Below, one piece after another: positions 19,039-28,215 of a stretch of 64,000 nucleotides of DNA; positions within the stretch are counted from its first letter, which is position 1, and every line of letters starts with the position of its first letter. The position numbers and the translations under genes are program-made. This DNA comes from Tranzscheliella williamsii (Eukaryota; Basidiomycota; Ustilaginomycetes; Ustilaginales; Ustilaginaceae). The notes below the pieces were generated by a model, which saw nothing but the letters and a program-made list of their open reading frames with translations, did not search any database and had not been told where the DNA came from. The stretch lies in the NCBI GenBank assembly GCA_023212725.1, contig JALBYF010000001.1, positions 558,001-622,000 of the forward strand. Direction: 5' to 3'.

Positions 19039-19850
19039 CGCGCGCCGGCCGAACGGAAGGAGGCCAACAGCGCCGCTTCTCGCGACAGGACAAGGTGCCG
19101 CACGTCGCTCAGTGCACGGCTGCCATCGCTGCTTCATCAGGGTGCTGACCTTCATTACCCAAGTTCATCGGTTCAGGCTGCGCCCACGCTGCTCATTCCT
19201 CAGAGGCGGTGCTGCTGAAGCTTGATAGCCCAGCTCTAGTCCATCCGCTCAACAGCTTGCGGTTTTACTTGGTTGTCAGGTAACACGGCCCGTGTCTCCA
19301 GCCCGAGCATCGATCGGCAACCGTGGCAAAGCATGTCCTTGATACAAAAGGGTGGGTACTATTGGACGTGTGCATTATGCCGATCCGCACTCTGCAACAC
19401 GGACGACTTCATCCGGATGATCACTAATGAACTCCTGCAGAAGGTGCGAGAAGAGGAAGGAACCGCCGAGTGCGCAGTTGAAGAACGCTCCGTGTGGTCA
19501 GCCCTCTTGCTGGCACCGACAAGGCTGCTCTTCAGATGCTCCTGCCGAATTCTCGGTCAACCTTCGCCGAGAGCTTGGTCAGCGCCACCTCTCCACCTCG
19601 TTCAATGGCCTCACCGGTACCTCGATCGGGGAATCCATCCCGTTTTAACAAGGTACGGCCGATTCTCGGTGCCGCTATAAGTAGGCGGATGATGGCGGTG
19701 GCGCAGGGGCCGGTTTGTGAGAGAGTAAGCCTTGACCTTACCAAGGCTGTATTTGGAAGATCACCGCGAATCACGGCAACGCCGACACGTTGTCATGACA
19801 ACACCCTTTCCTGCCGATATGACATCCATGCTTGGTAGAGCCGGCATACT

Positions 19851-20094
19851 CCTAACCCGCTAACTCCACTCATAACTTCACTCACACCAGAAGTTCCTCT
19901 CCCGGTGTAGATATATACCAACATGAGGCGGAGGCCGTCGCCGTAGTTGCAATCGAAGTCGTTTTCTCCCACACCCCTAACCCGCCAATCCCACTGCTAC
20001 ACCATCACTCACAGCAGTCGTTTCTTTCCCGATGTACATATTTAGCAACACGGGGGCAGAGCGCCTTGTCGTAATCGCAATCGAAGTCCGTTTA
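19851..20094. repeat. Diverged tandem duplication, two copies of about 117 bases
   Basis: Copy A (19851-19966) and copy B (19976-20094) share the same order of blocks: CCTAACCCGC, an ACTCACA block, CCCG(G/A)TGTA, an ATAT(A)..CCAACA or AGCAACA block, a GC-rich block and CAATCGAAGTC followed by a T run. The period is 125 bases, and I estimate by eye roughly 70 to 75 percent identity. Function unknown. Confidence 0.7.
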
Positions 20095-21045
20095 CTAACA
20101 GGCAGAAGGTTGCCCCGCTTCATCTCGGTTGTGGTTCCTCCTACCATGCTACCAACTGCAGGTGTGTGCGGCCTATTCTCCGCGCAGGTTGGCTGCAACA
20201 GGGAGTAGTGCTGCAACGAAAATCATTACTGCTCGGACGAGGCATAGTGAGCGGACGACTACACATGCCTCAACATACTACCATGGGTAGAATCTCCCAG
20301 CTCAAGGTCTAGAAGGCACCAACCTCATCTGGCCGGTGTAATGATCGAGGTCGAGGAGTTCGGTCGGTGCACGCCAAGCTCGGCGGGTACTAACTGTGTA
20401 TGCGTAAGAGGGTTAAATGATCAAGAACGGACCATGTCCAGCAGTGACATCTACCGTGCGTCCGTTCCGGACCCACCCGCGTGCTGAGAAGCTGCGGTTG
20501 CAGTAGCAAGAGCGGCAGGCTACACACTATCCACCTAAGCAACAGAAGAACAGAGGCAACTGTCTATTTGTATGTATATGGTCAGCCCACGCTGAACAGG
20601 CCAGGGCACGAGGTGCGAAATGGAGGCGGTGTGAGTGCCGCTCCAACGAATCTGCGCTGTTGCCGCGAGCAAAGGCAAAGCGCCTACGGTTTGTCAATAG
20701 TTTCAGGGTCGGCCTGCACGAGCTCAGCCTAAAGCCTTTGTGCATCCCGCGCACTCTGGGTTTGGACGACGAAAGCGCTCAGTCTAGCTGGCGCTTTTTG
20801 CCATCGGACGGTCCACTTGCAAAGAGCAAGGCGATTACGATCGCGAGAAGATCATCAAACGTCAAGAGCTGAGCCCGCTTTGTGAGTTGCTACCGTCGGG
20901 CATCGATCTGAAGCCGATCAAGTGGTCGGGCCGACCTTTTCTGCGCTGCCTTTGTACACAACTGACGTGAGCCTTTCGAACGAAGAAGGCTGAGGGTGCT
21001 ATGAGAAAGGAATGCAGGGTAGTTACATGATCTGCGCTTAGTCGC

Positions 21046-22605
21046 TTATTGCGGGGTATGGGCGCTGTCATTGGAACGTTGCTCAGCCATCCAAGCACCG
21101 ACCTCACGTAGTGCATAATCTTGGTCATTGCCACAGGTAAGTAAGAAGCCCTGTATAGCGGCGACACTGACGGTGTCGGGAATGATCTGCTGGGCAAACT
21201 GGTCAGCGCTGTGTTGAACCTGAGTACGTTCGCCGTCGCTTTCCTGTTTGTTTGCTGTGACCCGGTCTGAGCGGGGCATATACCAACGCAGGAAGAGCTC
21301 TCTCGCCTGCTGGCAATTGGCGTTGCGAAACTCGAGTCGAAGGTCGATACGGCCAGGTCGTATGAGCGCAGAATCTAGCCTCTCGATATGATTGGTAGTC
21401 AGGCAAAGCAGCCGTCCTTCCACTGCCCCGACGCCATCGAGTGCGTTGAGCAGCGTACTGAACGAAATGCCACCTTGCTTACTCTTTTGCTGGCTCTCCT
21501 TGGAGGCCGAACGGTCCACGAACGCAGCATCCACGTCCTCGACCAGCAGTAGAGAGCCGCCGGGCACCTCATTCATACGCTCGTTGAACATTTCGTCGTC
21601 CATCGACGAGGCACTTAGGTTCAGCACGTAGATCGGCCGCTCCATCTCGCTGGCCAGCACGTGGCACAAGCTTGACTTGCCCGAACCTGGCTGTCCATAG
21701 AGCAGGTAGCCCCTCCGGTACGGAATGCCACGATCTTCGTACCACCTCTTGGTCTCGGGCGTCAGGAAGCTCCTTGCGTCGTCCAGTAGGCGTCCTTTCA
21801 CATTCATCGGCAGATGGACGCTATCGACGGACCGTTTGGCAAGGCCAGGTGCTTCGACCCAGTTGCCATAGCGATCTACACGACGAATCGAGACCCGGCC
21901 TCGGGTGGAGTGCTGGTATTGTTCTTTGGCATGCTTGATCAGCCGCCTTAGAGGGGTGGAGGAGAGCGATAGGTAGGAAAGCTTGATGGTCTCGTCCCAC
22001 GAATCGTTTCCGACCAGCTGCCGCTCACGACTTGCCCAGAAACGGACCCCGTCAAAGGTGAAGGATACCTGTTCACCCGCCGCCGGATAAAAGTGGACGC
22101 CCAGGCCTGCGGCCTTGTCCTCCATCGTTGATGATACGTGCGGGGGGCGCTTCTCCATGTCTTCGCTTTCCTGTTCTTGTACGCTGGTCCAGGCCTCCTT
22201 TGTCTCGTCATCATTCAGCTCTCCACGATACATGGCTTCTTGGTCGACCAGCAGAGTGGGCCGAGTGGACACTTCAACGGCGCGCGGTGCTTGCCGGAAG
22301 CCTGGCTGGGTCATCATGAGAAGTAAGATCCAACGATAGGCCTCGTCTCGACCGCGAAAGACAGCTTCACCGATGAACCAACGTCGGATCGTCGCAAGCA
22401 CGGCATCGAAGGCCATTTTGGAGGACGAAACAGCTGCTCCGATGGCAAACAATCGTATGCCATCATGAAACTGCGGCGAAGCCAATAGCTCTTTCACCGT
22501 CTCGATCGCCCTTCGCGGCGACAGGGCGCCCCTCAAGCCTGCCCGCTCTAAGCCCCCGTGCGCGCCAGCACCGATGCCGACGCTATCGGCAAAGCTCAGA
22601 GGCAT
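21046..22605 (-). CDS. BCS1-like AAA ATPase
   Basis: A 519-residue member of the BCS1 group of AAA proteins. Yeast Bcs1 sits in the mitochondrial inner membrane and translocates the Rieske Fe-S protein during complex III assembly. A hydrophobic segment (about 50-75) precedes the BCS1 N-terminal region (about 110-300). The AAA module follows: Walker A GQPGSGKSS at 304-312, Walker B LLLVEDVDAAF at 352-362, and the sensor and arginine-finger region NHIERLDSALIRPGRID at 405-421. The tail lacks known additions. Length is slightly above the roughly 450 residues of yeast Bcs1. It may be the true BCS1 or one of the paralogues common in fungi; synteny would decide. The start at 22605 is the first ATG. 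It is divergent from SPP1, with a nested inverted-repeat element between them. Confidence 0.9.
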   Translation of the reverse strand: MPLSFADSVGIGAGAHGGLERAGLRGALSPRRAIETVKELLASPQFHDGIRLFAIGAAVSSSKMAFDAVLATIRRWFIGEAVFRGRDEAYRWILLLMMTQPGFRQAPRAVEVSTRPTLLVDQEAMYRGELNDDETKEAWTSVQEQESEDMEKRPPHVSSTMEDKAAGLGVHFYPAAGEQVSFTFDGVRFWASRERQLVGNDSWDETIKLSYLSLSSTPLRRLIKHAKEQYQHSTRGRVSIRRVDRYGNWVEAPGLAKRSVDSVHLPMNVKGRLLDDARSFLTPETKRWYEDRGIPYRRGYLLYGQPGSGKSSLCHVLASEMERPIYVLNLSASSMDDEMFNERMNEVPGGSLLLVEDVDAAFVDRSASKESQQKSKQGGISFSTLLNALDGVGAVEGRLLCLTTNHIERLDSALIRPGRIDLRLEFRNANCQQARELFLRWYMPRSDRVTANKQESDGERTQVQHSADQFAQQIIPDTVSVAAIQGFLLTCGNDQDYALREVGAWMAEQRSNDSAHTPQ

Positions 22606-23398
22606 GCTGCTGAGCGATGCTGTCCCGCAATACCGACAGGCTCGGAGGGTACAGTACGTGACGTGCGGACGTGCAAATCGGGCCTTGAGTAACGTTAGTG
22701 CGGGCTACACAGAAAGGGGGAAAATGATACAGCGACGCGCGTTCTAATATAGGGACGTGCTTTTTCCTGCATCTGCGAGTCACAACGTAAAAGCTCAGCT
22801 TCTAGAACTCAGCCAGACGTCAAAAACAGCAACACTGGTAGAAACTGCCTGACAGAAGCGAAGCAGAAGACACGCAGATGCTAACAGGAACGCAACAGCC
22901 AGTCGGGAAGACCAGGATCAAAGCAGTGTTGCTGCTTTAACCATTGGCGGACAGACCAGAAGCTGAGCTTCTACGTTGTGAGTCACTAAGGTCAACCTGA
23001 CTGAATGAGAATTTCCGCTCTGTTCATACAAGCCGCCGTTCCTTGACACCGTCTGCAGGGGTGTTGGCCTCCGTGGAGATTCGTATGAGACTGTATCCTT
23101 CTCCGTTCACTCCTACCTAGCACCCCCCATCCACGCACAACTGGCCAAATGGTCTTGAACACCAAAGCATCACTTGTGTGGTAACTCACAATAAAAGCGA
23201 TGTTAGGCCAAAAAAGGCGAAGTTTGCGCAGATCGGGAGAAGGCGCGTCCCTATATCAAAACGCGCGTCGCTGTATCATTCACATTCCCCGCCTATTGTG
23301 AATTATATATGTATGTCACCACGCTCATCTCCCACTTCACCTCGGTGCCAATACGCCACTGCGACGCTCGGATTTGCCAGCAGAGCGATGAGAGCAGG
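22606..23398. other. Divergent promoter region holding a nested inverted-repeat element
   Basis: About 790 bases between the starts of the BCS1-like gene and SPP1. Most of it is occupied by the inverted-repeat element described at 22717-23290. No ORF of interest is present. Confidence 0.5.
22717..23290. mobile_element. Foldback or MITE-like element with nested inverted repeats
   Basis: The outer arms 22717-22776 and 23228-23290 are inverted copies; the shared core is ATGATACAGCGACGCGCGTT, then ATATAGGGACG and ATCTGC. On the left the arm runs straight into a second arm (22777-22837: TCACAACGTA, AAGCTCAGCTTCT, CAGCAACACTG), whose inverted partner is 22925-22988. On the right the two arm parts are separated by about 240 bases (22989-23227). 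This reads as one element of roughly 330 bases with terminal repeats of about 120 bases, later split on its right side. No transposase is present and I see no clear target-site duplication. Confidence 0.6.
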
Positions 23399-25354
23399 AT
23401 GTCGGCGGTTGCGACACCAGACTCGCGCTCGGGATCGCCGGTAGCGGGCGGGCAGAGCCGCGTTCCCACGCCACCGACGAAGCGCGCGCGATGGTCGGAG
23501 TCGGGGTCTCCGCAAGCCGCGCATGCCGGGCTGCCCGACGTGGACATGCTGTCGGAACAACCTACCAGCTCGCCCGGCCTCGATGGCCGCATCAAGCAAG
23601 AGTCGCCAGCGCCCAGCACCCTCTCTTTCGGCGCCGCGGCCAACACGTTCGACAGCCCGCGACAAGTCACACCGCCCATCCCTGCGCAGCCCAAGTCAAA
23701 GAAGAAAGCAGCCGCTGCAACCAAGAGGGACCCCGCCAGCGCAGCATCCAAACCGAAAGCCAAGAAAACTTCGGCAGCGAAGGGGTCCGCGTCGACGGCA
23801 GCTGCAACTGCGACTAGCACAAAGGCCAAGGTCGAACCCCGATCGCCATCACCTCCGCCCAGGCATGTTCGCGTGCAGGAGGAAGAGAAAGAGGAGGAGG
23901 AGGAGGAGGAGGAGGAGGAGGACATGACACTCTATTGCATATGCAAGGGCCGGTTCGATGATGTTGCGGGAGGCATGATCATGTGCGACCGGTGCGATCA
24001 GTGGTTCCACTACCGCTGCATGCACATGAGCGAGGACGATGTGGAGCTGGTGGACCAGTTCATCTGTCCGCCCTGCGAAGCCCTGACGCCACAGCGTACG
24101 ACGTACAAGCCAGCCTGCAGCAGGCCAGATTGCAACCATGCTGCGCTGGCGCCGTTTAGCAAGTACTGCTCTGAGCGCTGCGGTGTCCTCGCCATCTCGG
24201 CCAAGATGAACGCTATCAAGCTCACCAAGAACAAGACAGCGCTCGCCACGGTAGCAGACGATCTGCGCATCCGCAGAGCTCGCAAGGTCGAGAGTATAAC
24301 GACGCAGGACATGTCCCAAGCCAGGTCTTCCGAATGGGTCTCGGCCGTACAGCAAAGTTGCCCAACCCGCGAGTTGGCAGCCGCCGGCCTCGATCTCGCA
24401 GAGCGTTTCCGGTTGCTCAGCTCCGTTTCCCCACCGGGGCTACACAGTGCGGATGCCTCCAACGGCTTTCCCCCCGGCGCAACAGCACACACAAAAGGCG
24501 ATACACGTGGCGCACCGTTGGCACTGCCAGTGCCGTCGTCCCCGTCCGAACAGCCGTCCGCGTTAATGGTCTGCCTGCTAGAGCAGGTCGCCAACAAGGA
24601 ATATCGACTCGTTGAACTGGATCTGCGAAAGCGTCGCATCAATGCATGTCTAGATCTGCTGGATTTGAGGAGCACTTTGCTCCACCTCGTGTCGGATCGG
24701 GTGCTGACGCTGCCACCCGTCGGTGCTACCTCCTCTTCCGTCGTGGCTGGCGTCAGCGATGCTGCTGCTCAGATGGCTGATGTGGACAACCCGCCAGGCG
24801 GCAGCTCCAAGAGCAAGGGCAGCAAGAAGAAGAAGTCCGCAGCAGATTCCTCCAGCGCCAACAGCGGTCCTCGATGCGGCTACGATTATCGCCTGAACTG
24901 GGACGACGAGCAGTTCGAGGCGTGGGCGCGCTCAGACACAGGGGCGCAGATCCTGGCCCAGCAGATTGCACTGGATGGCGTTCTGGATGATCAAGTAAGC
25001 GAGCACGGCGGCGCTGAGTTAGCATCGTCCTCATCAGCCCACCAGGCGCCGCTCATCTGCTCGACTGCCAAGCGAAAGTGCAAGCGGCACACAGACTGGT
25101 CCGATCTGAAAGAGCTCTCTCTCGATGCCGAGAAGAGTGTCCTCAACGAAGAGTCACAGCGGGTCTCGGAAGAGAAGCTCTGGCTGGAGAGTTGTCTGGA
25201 GACAATCAAGCAGGACATCCGTGTCGCCCAGGAGATGGACGCCTTTGAGGCGCGGCGCACGGCACACGCGGCAAGGCTGAGTGATGAACGAGTGGCCAGG
25301 ATGATCGCATCCGAAGGGAGCCGGCGCTCGGCGAGCGCGACTGTCATGACCTGA
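23399..25354 (+). CDS. SPP1: COMPASS (Set1 complex) PHD-finger subunit, Spp1/CFP1 type
   Basis: A 651-residue protein with the hallmarks of Spp1 (yeast) and CFP1 (animals), the subunit that reads H3K4 methylation and tethers Set1 methyltransferase. After a disordered, basic N-terminus and a poly-Glu run, the PHD finger starts at about residue 178 (YCICKGRFDDVAGGMIMCD, then C..WFHYRC and CPPC). The second Cys motif typical of Spp1 follows (CSRPDCNH..KYCSERCG, about 239-262). A coiled-coil region fills the C-terminal half. The protein is longer than yeast Spp1 (353 residues), mostly from disordered insertions. The start is the ATG at 23399; the frame upstream to 23309 was judged untranslated leader because of its composition. 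It converges with the next gene, with 98 bases between stops. Confidence 0.9.
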   Translation: MSAVATPDSRSGSPVAGGQSRVPTPPTKRARWSESGSPQAAHAGLPDVDMLSEQPTSSPGLDGRIKQESPAPSTLSFGAAANTFDSPRQVTPPIPAQPKSKKKAAAATKRDPASAASKPKAKKTSAAKGSASTAAATATSTKAKVEPRSPSPPPRHVRVQEEEKEEEEEEEEEEDMTLYCICKGRFDDVAGGMIMCDRCDQWFHYRCMHMSEDDVELVDQFICPPCEALTPQRTTYKPACSRPDCNHAALAPFSKYCSERCGVLAISAKMNAIKLTKNKTALATVADDLRIRRARKVESITTQDMSQARSSEWVSAVQQSCPTRELAAAGLDLAERFRLLSSVSPPGLHSADASNGFPPGATAHTKGDTRGAPLALPVPSSPSEQPSALMVCLLEQVANKEYRLVELDLRKRRINACLDLLDLRSTLLHLVSDRVLTLPPVGATSSSVVAGVSDAAAQMADVDNPPGGSSKSKGSKKKKSAADSSSANSGPRCGYDYRLNWDDEQFEAWARSDTGAQILAQQIALDGVLDDQVSEHGGAELASSSSAHQAPLICSTAKRKCKRHTDWSDLKELSLDAEKSVLNEESQRVSEEKLWLESCLETIKQDIRVAQEMDAFEARRTAHAARLSDERVARMIASEGSRRSASATVMT

Positions 25355-25452
25355 TCCTGCATCTGCCGTCCGATCCGCACCTGAAATGTAGCATCTGTCG
25401 CGCAGGTTGTACTGCTTGTGTGTGGTGAAGCCAATAGCGTGGTGGGATGGTA

Positions 25453-26967
25453 TTATCGTGCCTGGATCTGAGCGGCAATGATACTGAGCCTCTCGTTGGA
25501 CGTCTTGCTGCGCGTGCCCTGTTGCAAGGCGTCGGCAATGCGCGTGGCGAGCTTGAACGAGGCGGCCTGCTTGGCGTCGGTGCGGTCGAACTGCTGCAGC
25601 TTGTCGACGCGTTCGACAAAGTGCGCCGTGACGCGGTCATCCCTGGCGAAAAAGTACAGGGGTAGTGGATTGGCAAGGTCCTGCTCCTGTTCCGAGTCGT
25701 CCGAGAGCGCGCTCTTGGGCAGCCGCACGATGTTCCACAGCGCCATCAGAAGAAGATCACCCTGTGCATTGGCGATGTAGTCCTTCACCGCCGCTACTTT
25801 GTCTTGCTTGTGTTTCAGCGAGTTGGTGACGAACTGGAGAACTTGCGATTTGGCCTGGCTGACTGGGTCGGCCAGCTTCGAGGTCAAGCAGTGCTGAATG
25901 TCCTCCATCGCATTCAACAAGAAGGGCGAGCCTTCCGACATGACCAGCACCTGCATGTACGATGCTAGCAGATTGGTCTGATCCTGGTAAACGCTGTGAT
26001 CTATGGCAAGCTTGAGATTGACCCTGATCTTGCGCAGCCGTTGCATCGTTCGGGGATCCAGCTGGAGCTTCTTGGCCTTCTTGACCTTGGTCACCACACC
26101 GGTCGTACCAGGGGGTGGATTATGCACTTCAAACTCGCTGTCATCGTCCGGCAGGTTGTTAACAAACTTGGAGAGCGCGCCAACGAGCACGATTGAAATG
26201 CTCTCATAGCCTTTGCCTAGTGAGATGGCATATCCGAGCGGAGTGTTAGACGACCCACCAGCTTGAGAAGCCGCCGACGAGTTCTTGCCTGCAGGGCCAC
26301 CTGACGAGAGATCCAAAAGGAGGTCGAAACTGGCGTTGCGGATAGCAAGAATCGTCTCCATGTCTTTCTTATCGATTGCTTTTAGTAAGTCGTGCGTCTC
26401 GAACGGTCTATTAAGGGGCGTTCCGCCCTTCCGGGCGGAAGGGGTAGTAGGTGAGCTTGGGGCGCCAGACTCAAGCTCCCCACCTACATCCTGGACGGTG
26501 CCTGAGAGGTGTGGGCAGCCGTCAAGGCCATCAGCGTCCTGAAGGGCGAGCCGGGATAGGATCAGTGCGATGATGCGATTGCCTCTGTTGACATCGCTGC
26601 GTTCTCCCAGCGACTTGGTGTCCAGGTCGTAGTTGAGGTGCATTTCGTCGAGAGCAGCTTTGACGCTGTCACGCGCCTCGACGAAATCTTCGCCCGGCAA
26701 CAGTCTTTCGAGCTCCTTCGGCGGCAGCCGTGGGAAGAGGTCGGTGTCGGTGACATCGTCTTTCGTCAGGGGTGCTATTGCCCTTGTGGCGGCTGTGCTG
26801 GAAGATGCAGCGGGGAGTGGGGCGGCCGCCTTGGATGTTGCGGACATGGAAGACATGGCCTTGTCTCGGAAGCTGAGTGCTCTTTCCACGAACGAGGCCG
26901 CCTGGTACAAGCCGCCCTGTTTAGCACCCGCCTGTTCCGTCGATGACGCACTTGCTGTGGTGCTCAT
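25453..26967 (-). CDS. Conserved hypothetical protein with an ankyrin-like middle region
   Basis: A 504-residue protein I cannot name. After a low-complexity N-terminus (1-65) it has a compact acidic segment DLFPRLPPKELERLLPGED near 76, then a helical region, then a stretch that resembles degenerate ankyrin repeats (HDLLKAIDKKDMETILAIRN, then NTPLGYAISLGKGYESISIV, about 193-270). The C-terminal half is helical and ends near residue 504 without known motifs. The ordered sequence and full-length open frame indicate a real gene. It may be a scaffold protein, but that is inference. It converges with SPP1 on one side and is divergent from the gene at 28216 on the other. Confidence 0.8.
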   Translation of the reverse strand: MSTTASASSTEQAGAKQGGLYQAASFVERALSFRDKAMSSMSATSKAAAPLPAASSSTAATRAIAPLTKDDVTDTDLFPRLPPKELERLLPGEDFVEARDSVKAALDEMHLNYDLDTKSLGERSDVNRGNRIIALILSRLALQDADGLDGCPHLSGTVQDVGGELESGAPSSPTTPSARKGGTPLNRPFETHDLLKAIDKKDMETILAIRNASFDLLLDLSSGGPAGKNSSAASQAGGSSNTPLGYAISLGKGYESISIVLVGALSKFVNNLPDDDSEFEVHNPPPGTTGVVTKVKKAKKLQLDPRTMQRLRKIRVNLKLAIDHSVYQDQTNLLASYMQVLVMSEGSPFLLNAMEDIQHCLTSKLADPVSQAKSQVLQFVTNSLKHKQDKVAAVKDYIANAQGDLLLMALWNIVRLPKSALSDDSEQEQDLANPLPLYFFARDDRVTAHFVERVDKLQQFDRTDAKQAASFKLATRIADALQQGTRSKTSNERLSIIAAQIQAR

Positions 26968-28215
26968 ACTGTTGGACGATCGTGAAGTGATCGCGAAGTG
27001 AATCTGAATGGTAGCTAATATGGCGCTTTGACGTCTTGCCGTATGATGTGTGGAGGCATGAGGAACCGGGACCTATCGTCCGAGTGAATCAACTCCAGTC
27101 CCCTAAGTCACAAGCCACAAAGTCACAGAGTCACATCACAGTTTGCTTGCATCGCGGCACAGTTACGTTCGCAGTCACCGTTACCGTAGTGAGGTCGATT
27201 CTAGCCACTTACTAGTGCGCGAGGTTAACCTGCATTGCGGGAAACAAAGCGAGATGAATGTCAATACCACGTACGTATATTGAAATGTATACGGCTGAAA
27301 GTGGTGATTGGCTGCCGGCTGTTGGAAACTTTTGGGTTCGCATAGCCTGGCAAGAGTAAGGCGGTCAGAAGCTTCTTTGTCGGTTGTTGCGCCACTGTGC
27401 GTTCGGGTTCTTTAGTGGCCTTCTTTCGAGCGCTTTGCTTTACACCGGTTGCCCCTCTTGGCTCTTCACCCAAGCCGTGCGGCCAAGCGCGCAGCCCGAG
27501 CGGCCACATGAGCCTCGACCGCATGCCCGCCATCCATAACGCTGCCTAATGACACTGCAACAAGTCGGGCGTGCATGCATACATAGGCTGCCTTTCCCGT
27601 ATAGCCTGCATAGCCTTGCAGAGCCTGCACCGACAGAACAATCACGGTGTTCCTTGTTGCGATCGCGACGTGGTTAGCGCTCGCCGCCTCCACGATGACT
27701 GCGACCAGCGACTCACATCGTAAAAAGTCACACACGGTTGGCGCTGCTCTGTCAGCGTAGCAGCGCTCGGGAAGCGACCCGGATCTAGAACCGCTTCCGA
27801 CCGTAAGTCAAGTGAAACAAACACTCCAGAAAGCACATTCGCTTTGGCCCCTTTTTCGCTTCATTTCGCACCATCCTCGCACTGCTACGCCGTTGCTACA
27901 AAGTCGATCTCATCCACGCACAGAGCGCTGCCTTCAGCCTTTGCCGAACCGCTTGCCCAGCCTACCCAACCTGCCCAGGGCCAGTAGCCTCCCCCTGCAA
28001 GCCTGGCCGTCTCTGCTACGAATCTGTCGGATCTGTAGAGTCAACAACCACTTTCCCCCGACCTCTTGTCAATTCTCACTCAGCATCAGTGCCCGCTCAC
28101 CTCTCTCTGCTCACGATGCATTCCACCGCTTAAACATTCATCAAAGGGCAACAGGGCACCTCACTGTAGTTGCAGCGGCGGTTACCGTTGCCTCTTCGTA
28201 GCTGGTCTTCTCGGC
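26968..28215. other. 1.25-kb divergent intergenic region
   Basis: This is the shared upstream region of the ankyrin-like gene and the Ser-rich gene. It includes a cluster of short AGTCACA-type repeats at about 27106-27140 and a long pyrimidine-rich stretch (about 27840-28130) that is probably the leader of the plus-strand gene. No further gene is seen. Confidence 0.45.

Larger units (their letters stand above)
18931..21045. other. 2.1-kb gene-poor region
   Basis: No gene is supported. Frames of 70-135 codons exist (for example 19273-19680) but lack recognisable domains and good context. The main visible structure is a diverged pair of direct repeats at 19851-20094. The promoter of the small minus-strand gene occupies the left end, and the terminator of the BCS1-like gene should lie at the right end. 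Confidence 0.45.

Noticed and set aside
19273..19680. 135-codon frame in the gene-poor region
   Set aside because: No signal peptide, no domain and no upstream element; within the range expected by chance.
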